The translations under genes and the position numbers were made by a program. This document shows, piece by piece, positions 6,771 to 13,575 of a stretch of DNA of 14,221 bases. The DNA comes from Clostridiales bacterium. GTDB taxonomy: Bacteria > Bacillota > Clostridia > Oscillospirales > Oscillospiraceae. Numbering within the stretch: the first letter of the stretch is position 1; each line of letters begins with the position of its first letter. The stretch lies in the NCBI GenBank assembly GCA_004555705.1, contig SFHI01000059.1, positions 1 to 14,221 on the forward strand. Direction: 5' to 3'. The notes under the pieces were generated by a model. That model had not been told where the DNA came from. It saw only the letters and a list, made by a program, of their open reading frames with translations, and ran no database searches.

Positions 6771-7491
6771 CATCAACACCATTTTCGTAGACCTGGGGGA
6801 CACCCTGCGGGTCATCCGCAAGGACGAAGATTACCAGCTGGCGGCCATGAAAACCATCACCGACTGCCTGGGAACGGACATAGAGCCCCGGGAATTCTAC
6901 CGCACGGTCATCGAGCCGAGGTATGACGAATACCGCAAATGGGCCTTAAGCTACTACTGCGAGGCACCGGAGAAGGTGCTCTGGACCCGGTGGCTGGCCT
7001 ACGACTTCCCCCGGGAGCGGGTGGAGCGGTACGCGGCGGAAATGACCTACGCCTACCGCCGCACCAAGGGCGAACGGGTGGTCACCGACGGCGGCGCGGA
7101 AACCATCCGGGAGCTGCATAGAAGGGGCTACACCCTCGCCATTGTCAGCGATCTGGTGGGCACCAAGGAAGTGGACGAGTGGCTGGATCATGACGGCCTG
7201 CGGCCCTATTTCGCCAGCGTCCAGCAGTCCTCCCAGTGCCTCATCCGCAAGCCCCACCCCGCCATCTACTACTACGCACTCCAGGAAACAGGGGCCGATC
7301 CCCTGCGGACCTGCTATGTGGGTGACAATCTTGACCGGGATATCGTCGGTGCCAAGGCCGCGGGCCTTGGAATGACCGTAGGGGTACGATATCCCGGCAA
7401 GAAGCCCCAAACCGTTACCGAGGCCAACCGGCCCGATTGCTTTATCGAACATTTCTCCCAGCTGCTGGACCTGTTCCCCCCGCTGGGCTAA
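6760..7491 (+). CDS. HAD-superfamily hydrolase (paralogue 5 of 5)
   Basis: The product is 243 residues. Motif I is FVDLGDTL (Asp11, Gly13 at the usual second Asp), motif II AIVSDL (Ser130), motif III LIRKPHP (Lys164) and motif IV YVGDNLDRD (Asp189, Asp194). The cap region contains VLWTRWLAYDFP. Like its neighbours it keeps the full set of motif II-IV residues, so phosphate transfer chemistry is plausible. It begins inside the previous gene (11-bp overlap) and ends in CTAAGGAGGT, where the stop codon overlaps the ribosome binding site of the phosphoglycerate-mutase-like gene. This tight coupling suggests the two products work on the same metabolite. Confidence 0.92.
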   Translation: MERNINTIFVDLGDTLRVIRKDEDYQLAAMKTITDCLGTDIEPREFYRTVIEPRYDEYRKWALSYYCEAPEKVLWTRWLAYDFPRERVERYAAEMTYAYRRTKGERVVTDGGAETIRELHRRGYTLAIVSDLVGTKEVDEWLDHDGLRPYFASVQQSSQCLIRKPHPAIYYYALQETGADPLRTCYVGDNLDRDIVGAKAAGLGMTVGVRYPGKKPQTVTEANRPDCFIEHFSQLLDLFPPLG

Positions 7492-7503
7492 GGAGGTACG
7501 CGC

Positions 7504-9063
7504 ATGAATCGTAATGAAATCGGCGGCGAGGCGCTGGCGCTTGCCGTGGAGGAGGCCTACCGCTTAGGTCAGACCGACTACTACCTGGAGCCGCTGGCGC
7601 GGCTGGGCGAGGACGGCAAGCCCACCGGCAAAATAAAATCCGGGGAACCGGTGATTTTCTGCTGCCGCCGGGGTGAGCGGGAAATTGAGCTCACCGACGC
7701 CTTTACCGATCCGAATTTTGACAAATTCCCCCGGGAGCAGTTACAGGATCTTCGCTTCGTGATTATGACCATGTATCACGAGAAGTTCAAGGACCTGCCC
7801 ATCGCCTTCGCCCCGGAGCGGGTGGTGAAGCCCCTGGCCCAGGTCATCAGTGAGGCGGGGCTGCGGCAGCTCCACTGCGCCGAATCCGAGAAGTACGCCC
7901 ATGTGACCTTCTTCTTCAACGGCGGCAACAATCAGCCCTTCCCCGGGGAAACGGACATCTGCGTCCCCTCCCCCAAGGGCATTCCCTTCGACCAGAAGCC
8001 CGAGCTGAGCCTGCCCCAGGTGGCCGAGAAGGTCATGGCCGGTGTGGACGAGGGGTATGACTTCATCCTGACGAACTTCGCCAACGGCGATGTCATCGGC
8101 CACACCTCCAATTCCGAGGCCAAGCTGTCCGCCGCCGCCGCGGTGAGCAGGTATGTGGATCAGGTTTCCCGCTACGCCATGGAGCACGGGTATCTGGTGG
8201 CCGTTACCGCCGACCACGGCAACATCGAAACCCTCCGGGACGCCAAGGGCAAGCCCCATGTGGCCCACACCACCAACAAGGTTCCCTTCCTGGTGATGGA
8301 TCCCCAGCACCGGGAGCTGACCGTCCGGGACGGCCGTCTGGGAGATGTGGCCCCCACGGTGCTGTCCGTACTGGGCATCGAACAGCCCGCCGAGATGTCG
8401 GGTTCCTCCCTCATCGAAACCCCGGGCATCACCAATCCCAAGTGTATGCTCATCGTCCTGGACGGCTGGGGCTACGGCTCCGGGGACGACAACGACGCCC
8501 TCTTCGTGGCGAACACCCACGCCTGGGACGCCATGCGCGATACTTACCCCAACAGCCGGCTGTGTGCCAGCGGGGACGATGTGGGACTGCAGTCCGGCAA
8601 GGCCGGAAACTCCGAGGCAGGACACTCCAACCTGGGCGCGGGCCGGGTGGTTGCCCAGGACGATGTCCGCATGGACAGCGCCATCCGGGACGGCTCCTTC
8701 CGCACGAACCCCGTGTTCCTGGAAACCATTGAAAAGGCCCGGAAGGCCGGACGGCTCCACCTGCTGGCCTACCTCACCGAGAAGTCCAGTCACGGCTGCA
8801 TCGACTATCCCGTGATGCTCACCGAAATGGCCGAGGGCGTGGAGGATGTGTGCTTCCACATCATCTTCGACGGCCGCAGCACCGAGCCCGGCAGCGCCCC
8901 CGCACTGCTGCGCACCCTGGAGGAGCGGCTGGCCAAGATCGGCCGGGGCCGCATTGTGGACGGTGTGGGCCGGGGCATCGCCCTGGACCGGGACGGCAAC
9001 TACCAGAAGATTCAGAAAGCCTACGAGTGCCTCACCCTCGGCAAAGGCACCACCTACCGCTGA
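7504..9063 (+). CDS. gpmI: Circularly permuted cofactor-independent phosphoglycerate mutase (GpmI-type)
   Basis: The 519-residue product has normal GpmI length, but its halves are in reversed order. Residues about 10-304 match the C-terminal part of ordinary GpmI (AESEKYAHVTFFFNGG at 126-141, NFANGDVIGH at 191-200, TADHGN at 235-240, VAHTTN at 253-258, and the usual end EMSGSSLI). After a short linker (ETPGITNPKC), residues about 315-519 match the N-terminal part (IVLDGWG at 317-323, GNSEAGHSNLGAGR at 368-381). The protein ends in KGTTYR, where normal GpmI continues. Metal ligands by homology are Asp196, His200, His255, Asp237, His238, Asp320 and nucleophile Ser370. Substrate residues Arg56, Arg59, Lys130, His430, Arg458, Arg490 and Arg496 are present, but the Asp after DGR is Ser459. 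The start has AAGGAGG at 7490-7496. The fold assignment is firm. The exact reaction (3-phosphoglycerate/2-phosphoglycerate interconversion or a relative of it) is uncertain. Confidence 0.93.
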   Translation: MNRNEIGGEALALAVEEAYRLGQTDYYLEPLARLGEDGKPTGKIKSGEPVIFCCRRGEREIELTDAFTDPNFDKFPREQLQDLRFVIMTMYHEKFKDLPIAFAPERVVKPLAQVISEAGLRQLHCAESEKYAHVTFFFNGGNNQPFPGETDICVPSPKGIPFDQKPELSLPQVAEKVMAGVDEGYDFILTNFANGDVIGHTSNSEAKLSAAAAVSRYVDQVSRYAMEHGYLVAVTADHGNIETLRDAKGKPHVAHTTNKVPFLVMDPQHRELTVRDGRLGDVAPTVLSVLGIEQPAEMSGSSLIETPGITNPKCMLIVLDGWGYGSGDDNDALFVANTHAWDAMRDTYPNSRLCASGDDVGLQSGKAGNSEAGHSNLGAGRVVAQDDVRMDSAIRDGSFRTNPVFLETIEKARKAGRLHLLAYLTEKSSHGCIDYPVMLTEMAEGVEDVCFHIIFDGRSTEPGSAPALLRTLEERLAKIGRGRIVDGVGRGIALDRDGNYQKIQKAYECLTLGKGTTYR

Positions 9064-9079
9064 AAGAAAGTGGGAAGGT

Positions 9080-9266
9080 AAATTGTTGTTTATGGGTTTC
9101 TTCAGGAATGTCAAAATTACACTGTAGGGGAGCCATTCATGGCTCCCGGCAGTGAAGTCTTCCGATATTGCTCCGCACTTCGGCGAAAACGCACTGCTCT
9201 ACGGGAGCCATGAATGGCTCCCCTACAGCAAAGACGAAGTACGTTTGAAAACTGCAAACAACAATT
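9080..9266 (-). repeat. Palindromic repeat element, CTGTAGGGG core type, diverged ends
   Basis: The ends are AAATTGTTGTTT (9080-9091) and AAACAACAATT (9256-9266), a diverged form of the shared end. A perfect 27-bp inverted repeat (9122-9148 and 9202-9228) begins CTGTAGGGGAGCC. Each arm is itself palindromic (GGGAGCCA, TTCA, TGGCTCCC). The 53-base spacer and flanks resemble the 13362-13552 element in reverse orientation (both carry a TTTTCGCCGAA-like segment). The element fills the gap between the phosphoglycerate-mutase-like gene and the MgtC gene. Confidence 0.85.
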
Positions 9267-9319
9267 CCCTGTCTTCCCCGTTCTCCCATTTACCCTTACC
9301 GAAAGGAGGTTTCTTTCCT

Positions 9320-9914
9320 ATGGAAACCACCATGGATTTGTCCGCGCTGGCTCTGACACCCTGGGAAATCGCCCTGCGGATGCTGTGCGCCATGCTCATC
9401 GGCGTGGTCATCGGCACGGAGCGGGAGTATACCCATCGGCCCGCCGGAATGCGCACCCATATGCTGGTGGCCCTGGGTGCCTGTGCGGTGATGGTCACCA
9501 GTCAGGCGCTGTTCTATCAATACCGCATCTATGGCGCCACCCCGGACCCTGCCCGACTCAGCGCTCAGGTAATTACCGGCGTGGGCTTTTTGGGTGCGGG
9601 CACCATCATGAAGGAGGGCCCCTCCATCAAGGGTCTGACCACCGCCGCCAGCGTGTGGGCCGTGGCCTGCCTGGGTGTGGCCGCCGGAGGCGGGTACTAC
9701 GCCATCGCCCTCATCGGAACCGTCTGCATCCTGCCGGCTGAATGTCCGGATTGCCGGGATCCAGATCGAGGAGCATAGCCCCCAGCAATTCGAGATCCAG
9801 TTCAAGGCGGACTTCTGCGGCAGACACGCGGAAGCCCACCTTCAGGATTTCATGGCGGCCCTCAGCGAGGACGACAATACCACCGTTGTCCAGTCCCACC
9901 GCAGCCGCGTCTAA
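9320..9914 (+). pseudogene. MgtC/SapB-family membrane protein, frameshifted near codon 139
   Basis: The first frame (9320-9778) has the MgtC signatures: GTEREYTHRPAGMRTHMLV at 32-50, GVGFLGAGTI at 87-96 and GLTTAASVWAVACLG at 105-119, with hydrophobic helices between them. It then ends abnormally in ILPAECPDCRDPDRGA. Moving to the +1 frame from about 9738 gives LNVRIAGIQIEEHSPQQFEI and on to a stop at 9914. This looks like the normal soluble C-terminal tail, joined without the usual end of the last helix. A small deletion with frameshift near 9731-9740 is the simplest reading; sequencing error or a truncated functional protein are alternatives. The start has AAAGGAGG at 9302-9309. MgtC proteins are inner-membrane proteins linked to magnesium stress and ATP-synthase control in other bacteria. 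Confidence 0.72.
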
Positions 9915-9927
9915 TTCCGGGAAACTG

Positions 9928-9969
9928 CCCCGGACGCACTCCATAACCATGGGCGGATTGCGTCCGGGG
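9928..9969 (+). terminator. Stem-loop between the MgtC gene and hppA
   Basis: CCCCGGACGCA (9928-9938) pairs perfectly with TGCGTCCGGGG (9959-9969) across a 20-base loop that contains CCAT/ATGG. It lies 14 bases after the MgtC tail stop. There is no immediate T run, though T-rich stretches follow at about 10001-10018. It may be a weak terminator or an RNA-stabilising structure. Confidence 0.4.
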
Positions 9970-10041
9970 TATTCTGCTACCAAAAATCAGCCAAAACAGC
10001 CCTTTTTCATCATTTTTTCACGCAAAATCCCTTCATCGCTC

Positions 10042-10070
10042 TTGACAATCACCCGTCAAAACACTATAAC
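10042..10070 (+). promoter_or_regulatory. hppA: Predicted promoter very close to the hppA start
   Basis: TTGACA (10042-10047), a 17-base spacer and TATAAC (10065-10070) form a near-consensus sigma-A promoter. The -35 also belongs to an inverted repeat, TTGAC (10042-10046) with GTCAA (10055-10059). The predicted transcript would begin near 10077, only about 7 bases before ATG and after the AGGAGG at 10071-10076. Use of this promoter would therefore give an almost leaderless message. Confidence 0.4.
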
Positions 10071-10083
10071 AGGAGGAAACAGG

Positions 10084-12192
10084 ATGAATAGCTTTATCGT
10101 ATTTTCCGCTCTCGGCTCTCTGCTGGCGCTGTTATTTGCGGTGCTAATGGGCAAGCGTGCGCTCTCCGCTGACGAGGGCACCGACCAGATGCGCAAGATC
10201 GCGTCCTTTATCCGCGACGGTGCCAACGCATACCTGCGCCGCCAGTACAGCGTGGTCATCGCCTTCTTTGGCGTCATGTTCGTGGTTCTGTGCGTCATGG
10301 CCGCCTTCGGCTACCTGACCTGGTTTGTGCCCTTCGCCTTCGTCACCGGCGGCTTCTTCTCCGGCTTCAGCGGCTTCATCGGCATGAAGATCGCCACCGC
10401 CTCCAACGCCCGCACCGCCAACGCCTGCCGCACCGGTCTGAACGCCGGTCTGCGGATCGCCTTCTCCGCCGGTACCGTCATGGGCTTCACCGTGGTTGGC
10501 CTGGGCCTGCTGGATGTTTCCGTGTGGTACATCCTGCTGCGCTATGTGTTCAAGCTCCCGCTGGAGGACATCACCGCCGCCATGCTGACCTTCGGCATGG
10601 GCGCCAGCTCCATGGCCCTCTTCGCCCGGGTGGGCGGAGGCATCTTCACCAAAGCCGCTGATGTGGGCGCTGACCTGGTGGGCAAGGTGGAGGCAGGCAT
10701 CCCCGAGGACGATGCCCGCAACCCCGCTGCCATCGCCGATAACGTGGGCGACAACGTGGGCGACGTGGCCGGCATGGGCGCTGACCTGTACGAGTCCTAT
10801 GTTGGCTCCCTGATTTCCGCCTGTTCCCTGGGCGTCATCGCCTTCAACCACATTGCCGCCGTGGATCGGCTCTACGCCTTCGCCGTGCCCCTGCTGCTGG
10901 CAGCCATCGGCGTGGTGGCCTCCATCATCGGCTCCCTGCTGGTTCGCACCGGTGAATCCACCGAGCAGATGAGCCTCCTCAAGGCCCTCCGCCGTGGCAC
11001 CAACACCGCCGCAATCCTCATCGCCGTGGCCGCTCTGCCTCTCGTGTGGCTGCTTCTGGGCAAGGATCACCTGGGTCTCTACGCCGCAATCCTGGCGGGC
11101 CTGATCTCCGGCGTGCTGATCGGCCGGTTCACCGAGTACTACACCTCCGATACCTACCGCCCCACCAAGCACCTGGCCGAGTCCTCCGAGACCGGCACCG
11201 CTACCTTGGTCATTGACGGCATCAGCCTTGGCATGAAGTCCACCATCCTCCCCGTGGTGGTGGTTGGTATCTGCATTCTGATCTCCTACTACGTTTCCGG
11301 CATCGGCACCCCCGCCGACGGCAAGAACGCCATGGGCCTCTACGGCATCGCCCTGGCAGCCGTTGGTATGCTGTCCACCCTGGGCATCACCCTGGCCACC
11401 GACGCCTACGGCCCCGTGGCCGATAACGCCGGCGGCATTGCCCAGATGTCCGGTCTGGAGAGTGTGGTTCGGGAACGTACCGACGCTCTGGATTCCCTTG
11501 GCAACACCACCGCAGCCACCGGCAAGGGCTTCGCCATCGGCTCCGCCGCCCTCACCGCTCTGGCCCTGATCGCCAACTATGTGGAGAAGGTTCAGGCCAT
11601 TGACCCCAATACCGCCCTGGATATGAGCATCATGAACCCCGTGGTTCTGGTTGGCGTGTTCATCGGCGCCTGCCTGCCCTACGTGTTCGCGGCCATCACC
11701 ATGGGCGCCATCGGCAGGGCAGCTCACAGCGTGGTGCTGGAGGTTCGCCGCCAGTTCCGGGAGATCCCCGGCATCATGGAAGGCACTGCCGACGCGGAGT
11801 TCGCCCGCTGCGTGGATATCTGCACCAAGTCCAGCCTGAAGGAAATGGTGGCCCCCACCCTGATCGCCATCGTGGTTCCCGTGGTCACCGGCGTGGTACT
11901 GGGCCCCTGCGGTGTCATCGGAATGCTCTGCGGCGCCACTGCCTCCGGCTTCCTGCTGGCCGTGTTCATGTCCAACTCCGGCGGCTCCTGGGACAACGCC
12001 AAGAAGTACATCGAGGTTGGCCACTGCGGCGGCAAGGGCTCCGACAATGACAAGGCTGCCATCGTGGGCGACACCATCGGCGATCCCTTCAAGGATACCT
12101 CCGGCCCCTCCATCAACATTCTGATCAAGCTGCTGAGCATGGTCTCCATCGTCTTTGCGGCTCTGGTGGTGAATTTCCACCTGTTCGGATAA
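10084..12192 (+). CDS. hppA: Membrane-bound ion-pumping pyrophosphatase, K+-dependent type
   Basis: The product is 702 residues, a typical length for the 16-helix enzyme that hydrolyses pyrophosphate and pumps H+ or Na+ across the membrane. The catalytic loop GADLVGKVEAGIPEDD (195-210) is followed by ARNPAAIADNVGDNVGD (211-227). The C-terminal SNSGGSWDNAKKYIE and GDTIGDPFKDTSGPS segments complete the pyrophosphate site. GNTTAATGKG at 473-482 has Ala and Gly at the two positions that mark the K+-dependent subfamily (Lys and Thr in K+-independent enzymes). I cannot decide the pumped ion from the sequence. ATG 10084 is chosen over an upstream in-frame ATG at 9742 because the protein begins there with a normal first helix and has AGGAGG seven bases upstream. 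The role is energy recovery from biosynthetic pyrophosphate. It forms its own transcription unit. Confidence 0.97.
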   Translation: MNSFIVFSALGSLLALLFAVLMGKRALSADEGTDQMRKIASFIRDGANAYLRRQYSVVIAFFGVMFVVLCVMAAFGYLTWFVPFAFVTGGFFSGFSGFIGMKIATASNARTANACRTGLNAGLRIAFSAGTVMGFTVVGLGLLDVSVWYILLRYVFKLPLEDITAAMLTFGMGASSMALFARVGGGIFTKAADVGADLVGKVEAGIPEDDARNPAAIADNVGDNVGDVAGMGADLYESYVGSLISACSLGVIAFNHIAAVDRLYAFAVPLLLAAIGVVASIIGSLLVRTGESTEQMSLLKALRRGTNTAAILIAVAALPLVWLLLGKDHLGLYAAILAGLISGVLIGRFTEYYTSDTYRPTKHLAESSETGTATLVIDGISLGMKSTILPVVVVGICILISYYVSGIGTPADGKNAMGLYGIALAAVGMLSTLGITLATDAYGPVADNAGGIAQMSGLESVVRERTDALDSLGNTTAATGKGFAIGSAALTALALIANYVEKVQAIDPNTALDMSIMNPVVLVGVFIGACLPYVFAAITMGAIGRAAHSVVLEVRRQFREIPGIMEGTADAEFARCVDICTKSSLKEMVAPTLIAIVVPVVTGVVLGPCGVIGMLCGATASGFLLAVFMSNSGGSWDNAKKYIEVGHCGGKGSDNDKAAIVGDTIGDPFKDTSGPSINILIKLLSMVSIVFAALVVNFHLFG

Positions 12193-12210
12193 ACATCTTT
12201 CCGGTCCGAC

Positions 12211-12443
12211 AAATTGGTGTTTGTTGAATATATGCTGTCATTGCGAACCAGCGCGCACGCTGGTGTGGCAATCCCCCGGTTGAATGAAACCAGATAACGA
12301 TTATCACCAAAAATCGCGAACGACCTCATTTCCCTGGGAGCTTTTCGGTACATTTTCCCTCTAACCGGGGGATTGCCACGCCAGTGTGCGCACTGGCTCG
12401 CAATGACAGGTAATTTGCAGCGCACCCTTTCAAACACCATTTT
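12211..12443 (+). repeat. Palindromic repeat element, ATTGCGA core type
   Basis: The ends are AAATTGGTGTTTG (12211-12223) and CAAACACCATTTT (12431-12443). The hairpin arms are at 12240-12272 and 12372-12404, inverted to each other, with CCAGCG/CGCTGG and CCAGTG/CACTGG stems. The middle shares sequence and orientation with the 4995-5234 element, including ACGATTA and TCGGTACATTTTCCCTCTAA. It begins 18 bases after the hppA stop and ends 57 bases before the pfkB ribosome binding site. Confidence 0.88.
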
Positions 12444-12516
12444 TCTGTCCGTTGAGTCCTGCCTGTTTGCGTACCAAGGAATTCGAAAGACAAGCATTAC
12501 AAAGGAGCGTCCATTT

Positions 12517-13407
12517 ATGGAAAAGCAATACGACCTGATGATCCTGGGCCCCGCCACCCGGGACGAGAACATTGACTACACCGGCGAAATTGACCGCTGC
12601 GTGGGCGGCGCGGTGACCTTCTGCACCCCCGCAGCCCGCTCCACCGGGGCCAAGGTGTTCGCCGGGGTGAAGGCCGCCCCGGAGGACGCGGATGTGCTCA
12701 TCGCCCTGGGAGGCGACCCGGCGGACGCGGCGCTGCTGCCCTCTGCCAAAACCACCCTCATGCGAAACGAGTATTTCACCCCCGACCGGGAGCGGCGGAA
12801 GGGCACCTGCCTTGCCCAGTCCGACCCCATCACGCCGGAGGATGTGCCGGAGTTCCCCTGCAAACTGTACCACCTGGCCGGCCTCCTGTACGGAGATTTC
12901 CCCAGAGGGCTGATGGAGGCCCTTCACGCCCGGGGCCTGGTCTCCGCCGATGCCCAGGGGTTCCTGCGCCACAACGAGGGCGGCTCCATGTGCTTCCACG
13001 ACTGGGCGGACAAGCTGGAGTACCTGCCCATGCTGGACTTCCTGAAAACCGATGCCGCCGAGGCGGAAATCCTCACCGGCCTTACCGACCGGGCCGAGGC
13101 AGCCCGGGTGCTCCACGGCTGGGGCGCCAAAGAGGTTGTCATTTCCCACAATTCGGAAATGCTGGCCTATGACGGCGTGACCATGAAGACCTGCCCCATC
13201 AAGTCCCGGAACCTGTCTGGCCGCACCGGCCGGGGGGACACGGTGTTCGGGTCGTACCTCGCCATGCGGATGCTGGGAAACTCCCTGGAGGAGTCCCTGC
13301 TCTACGCCACCGCCTGCTGCTCCCTGAAAATGGAAACCCCCGGCGCCTTCCGCGGCACCATAAATTGGTGTTTGGTGATTTCCAAACACGTTACGTTTTT
13401 GCTGTAG
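12517..13407 (+). CDS. PfkB/ribokinase-family sugar kinase with a repeat-derived C-terminus
   Basis: The product is 296 residues. The ribokinase fold is seen from YDLMILGPATRDENIDY (5-21), the substrate-side CVGGAVTF (28-35), LVSADAQGFLR (141-151) and LKTDAAEAEILTG (176-188), then GRTGRGDTVFGSYL (235-248). This last segment is the PfkB motif 2 (DTxGAGD type), with Asp241 as catalytic base and Gly-Arg-Gly for the usual Gly-Ala-Gly. SLKMETPGAFRGT (269-281) resembles the family's last conserved helix. The final 15 residues (INWCLVISKHVTFLL) are encoded by the repeat element that starts at about 13362, so the native end, probably 10-20 residues, has been replaced. ATG is supported by AAAGGAG at 12501-12507; upstream in-frame sequence lies in a repeat. 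Substrate unknown, a sugar or nucleoside. Confidence 0.88.
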   Translation: MEKQYDLMILGPATRDENIDYTGEIDRCVGGAVTFCTPAARSTGAKVFAGVKAAPEDADVLIALGGDPADAALLPSAKTTLMRNEYFTPDRERRKGTCLAQSDPITPEDVPEFPCKLYHLAGLLYGDFPRGLMEALHARGLVSADAQGFLRHNEGGSMCFHDWADKLEYLPMLDFLKTDAAEAEILTGLTDRAEAARVLHGWGAKEVVISHNSEMLAYDGVTMKTCPIKSRNLSGRTGRGDTVFGSYLAMRMLGNSLEESLLYATACCSLKMETPGAFRGTINWCLVISKHVTFLL

Positions 13408-13552
13408 GGGAGGCATTCATGCCTCCCGGGTACGCGGTACGTTTTCGCCGAAACGAGGAGTAAAACCGGAACGTTGTACTGCCGGGAGGCATGAATGCCT
13501 CCCCTACAGTGTATTTTAGGCGTTTCCCAAACAGACCGACAAACACCAATTT
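13362..13552 (+). repeat. Palindromic repeat element, CTGTAGGGG core type
   Basis: The ends are AAATTGGTGTTTG (13362-13374) and CAAACACCAATTT (13540-13552), exact inverted copies. A perfect 28-bp inverted repeat (13402-13429 and 13482-13509) begins CTGTAGGGGAGGC, and each arm is self-palindromic (GGGAGGCA, TTCA, TGCCTCCC). The left end lies inside the pfkB reading frame and supplies its last codons and its TAG stop (13405-13407). Confidence 0.88.
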
Positions 13553-13557
13553 GTCGG
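13536..13557 (+). terminator. Repeat-end hairpin, possible pfkB terminator
   Basis: CCGACAAA (13536-13543) and TTTGTCGG (13550-13557) form a perfect 8-bp stem around CACCAA, followed by TTTCCTTCCTT. It is the right end of the repeat element and lies about 130 bases after the pfkB stop. The T tract is interrupted, so efficiency is uncertain. Confidence 0.4.
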
Positions 13558-13575
13558 TTTCCTTCCTTGCATTCA

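Noticed and set aside
7504..9063. Chance fusion of two separate genes instead of a permutation
   Set aside because: The two parts together give one complete set of GpmI residues with no overlap or omission, total length is normal, and the join lies exactly at the natural ends.
7741..9114. 457-residue open frame on the minus strand opposite the mutase gene
   Set aside because: Composition is typical of a GC-rich antisense shadow (Gly, Val, His, Ala), with no domain signature.
9742..10083. Upstream N-terminal extension of hppA
   Set aside because: The extension is Ser/Arg-rich, overlaps the MgtC tail in another frame and has no family similarity. A good ribosome binding site marks ATG 10084.
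10144..12180. 678-residue open frame on the minus strand opposite hppA
   Set aside because: It is a low-complexity Gly/His/Ala-rich antisense shadow of a strongly conserved hppA with biased codon use, and has no motifs of its own.
12240..12404. tRNA or structured RNA gene in the hairpin-rich repeat
   Set aside because: The hairpins are simple palindromes shared by several elements, with no cloverleaf, anticodon arm or CCA end.
12373..12516. Upstream start for the PfkB gene
   Set aside because: The sequence is repeat-derived, and AAAGGAG precedes ATG 12517 at normal spacing.
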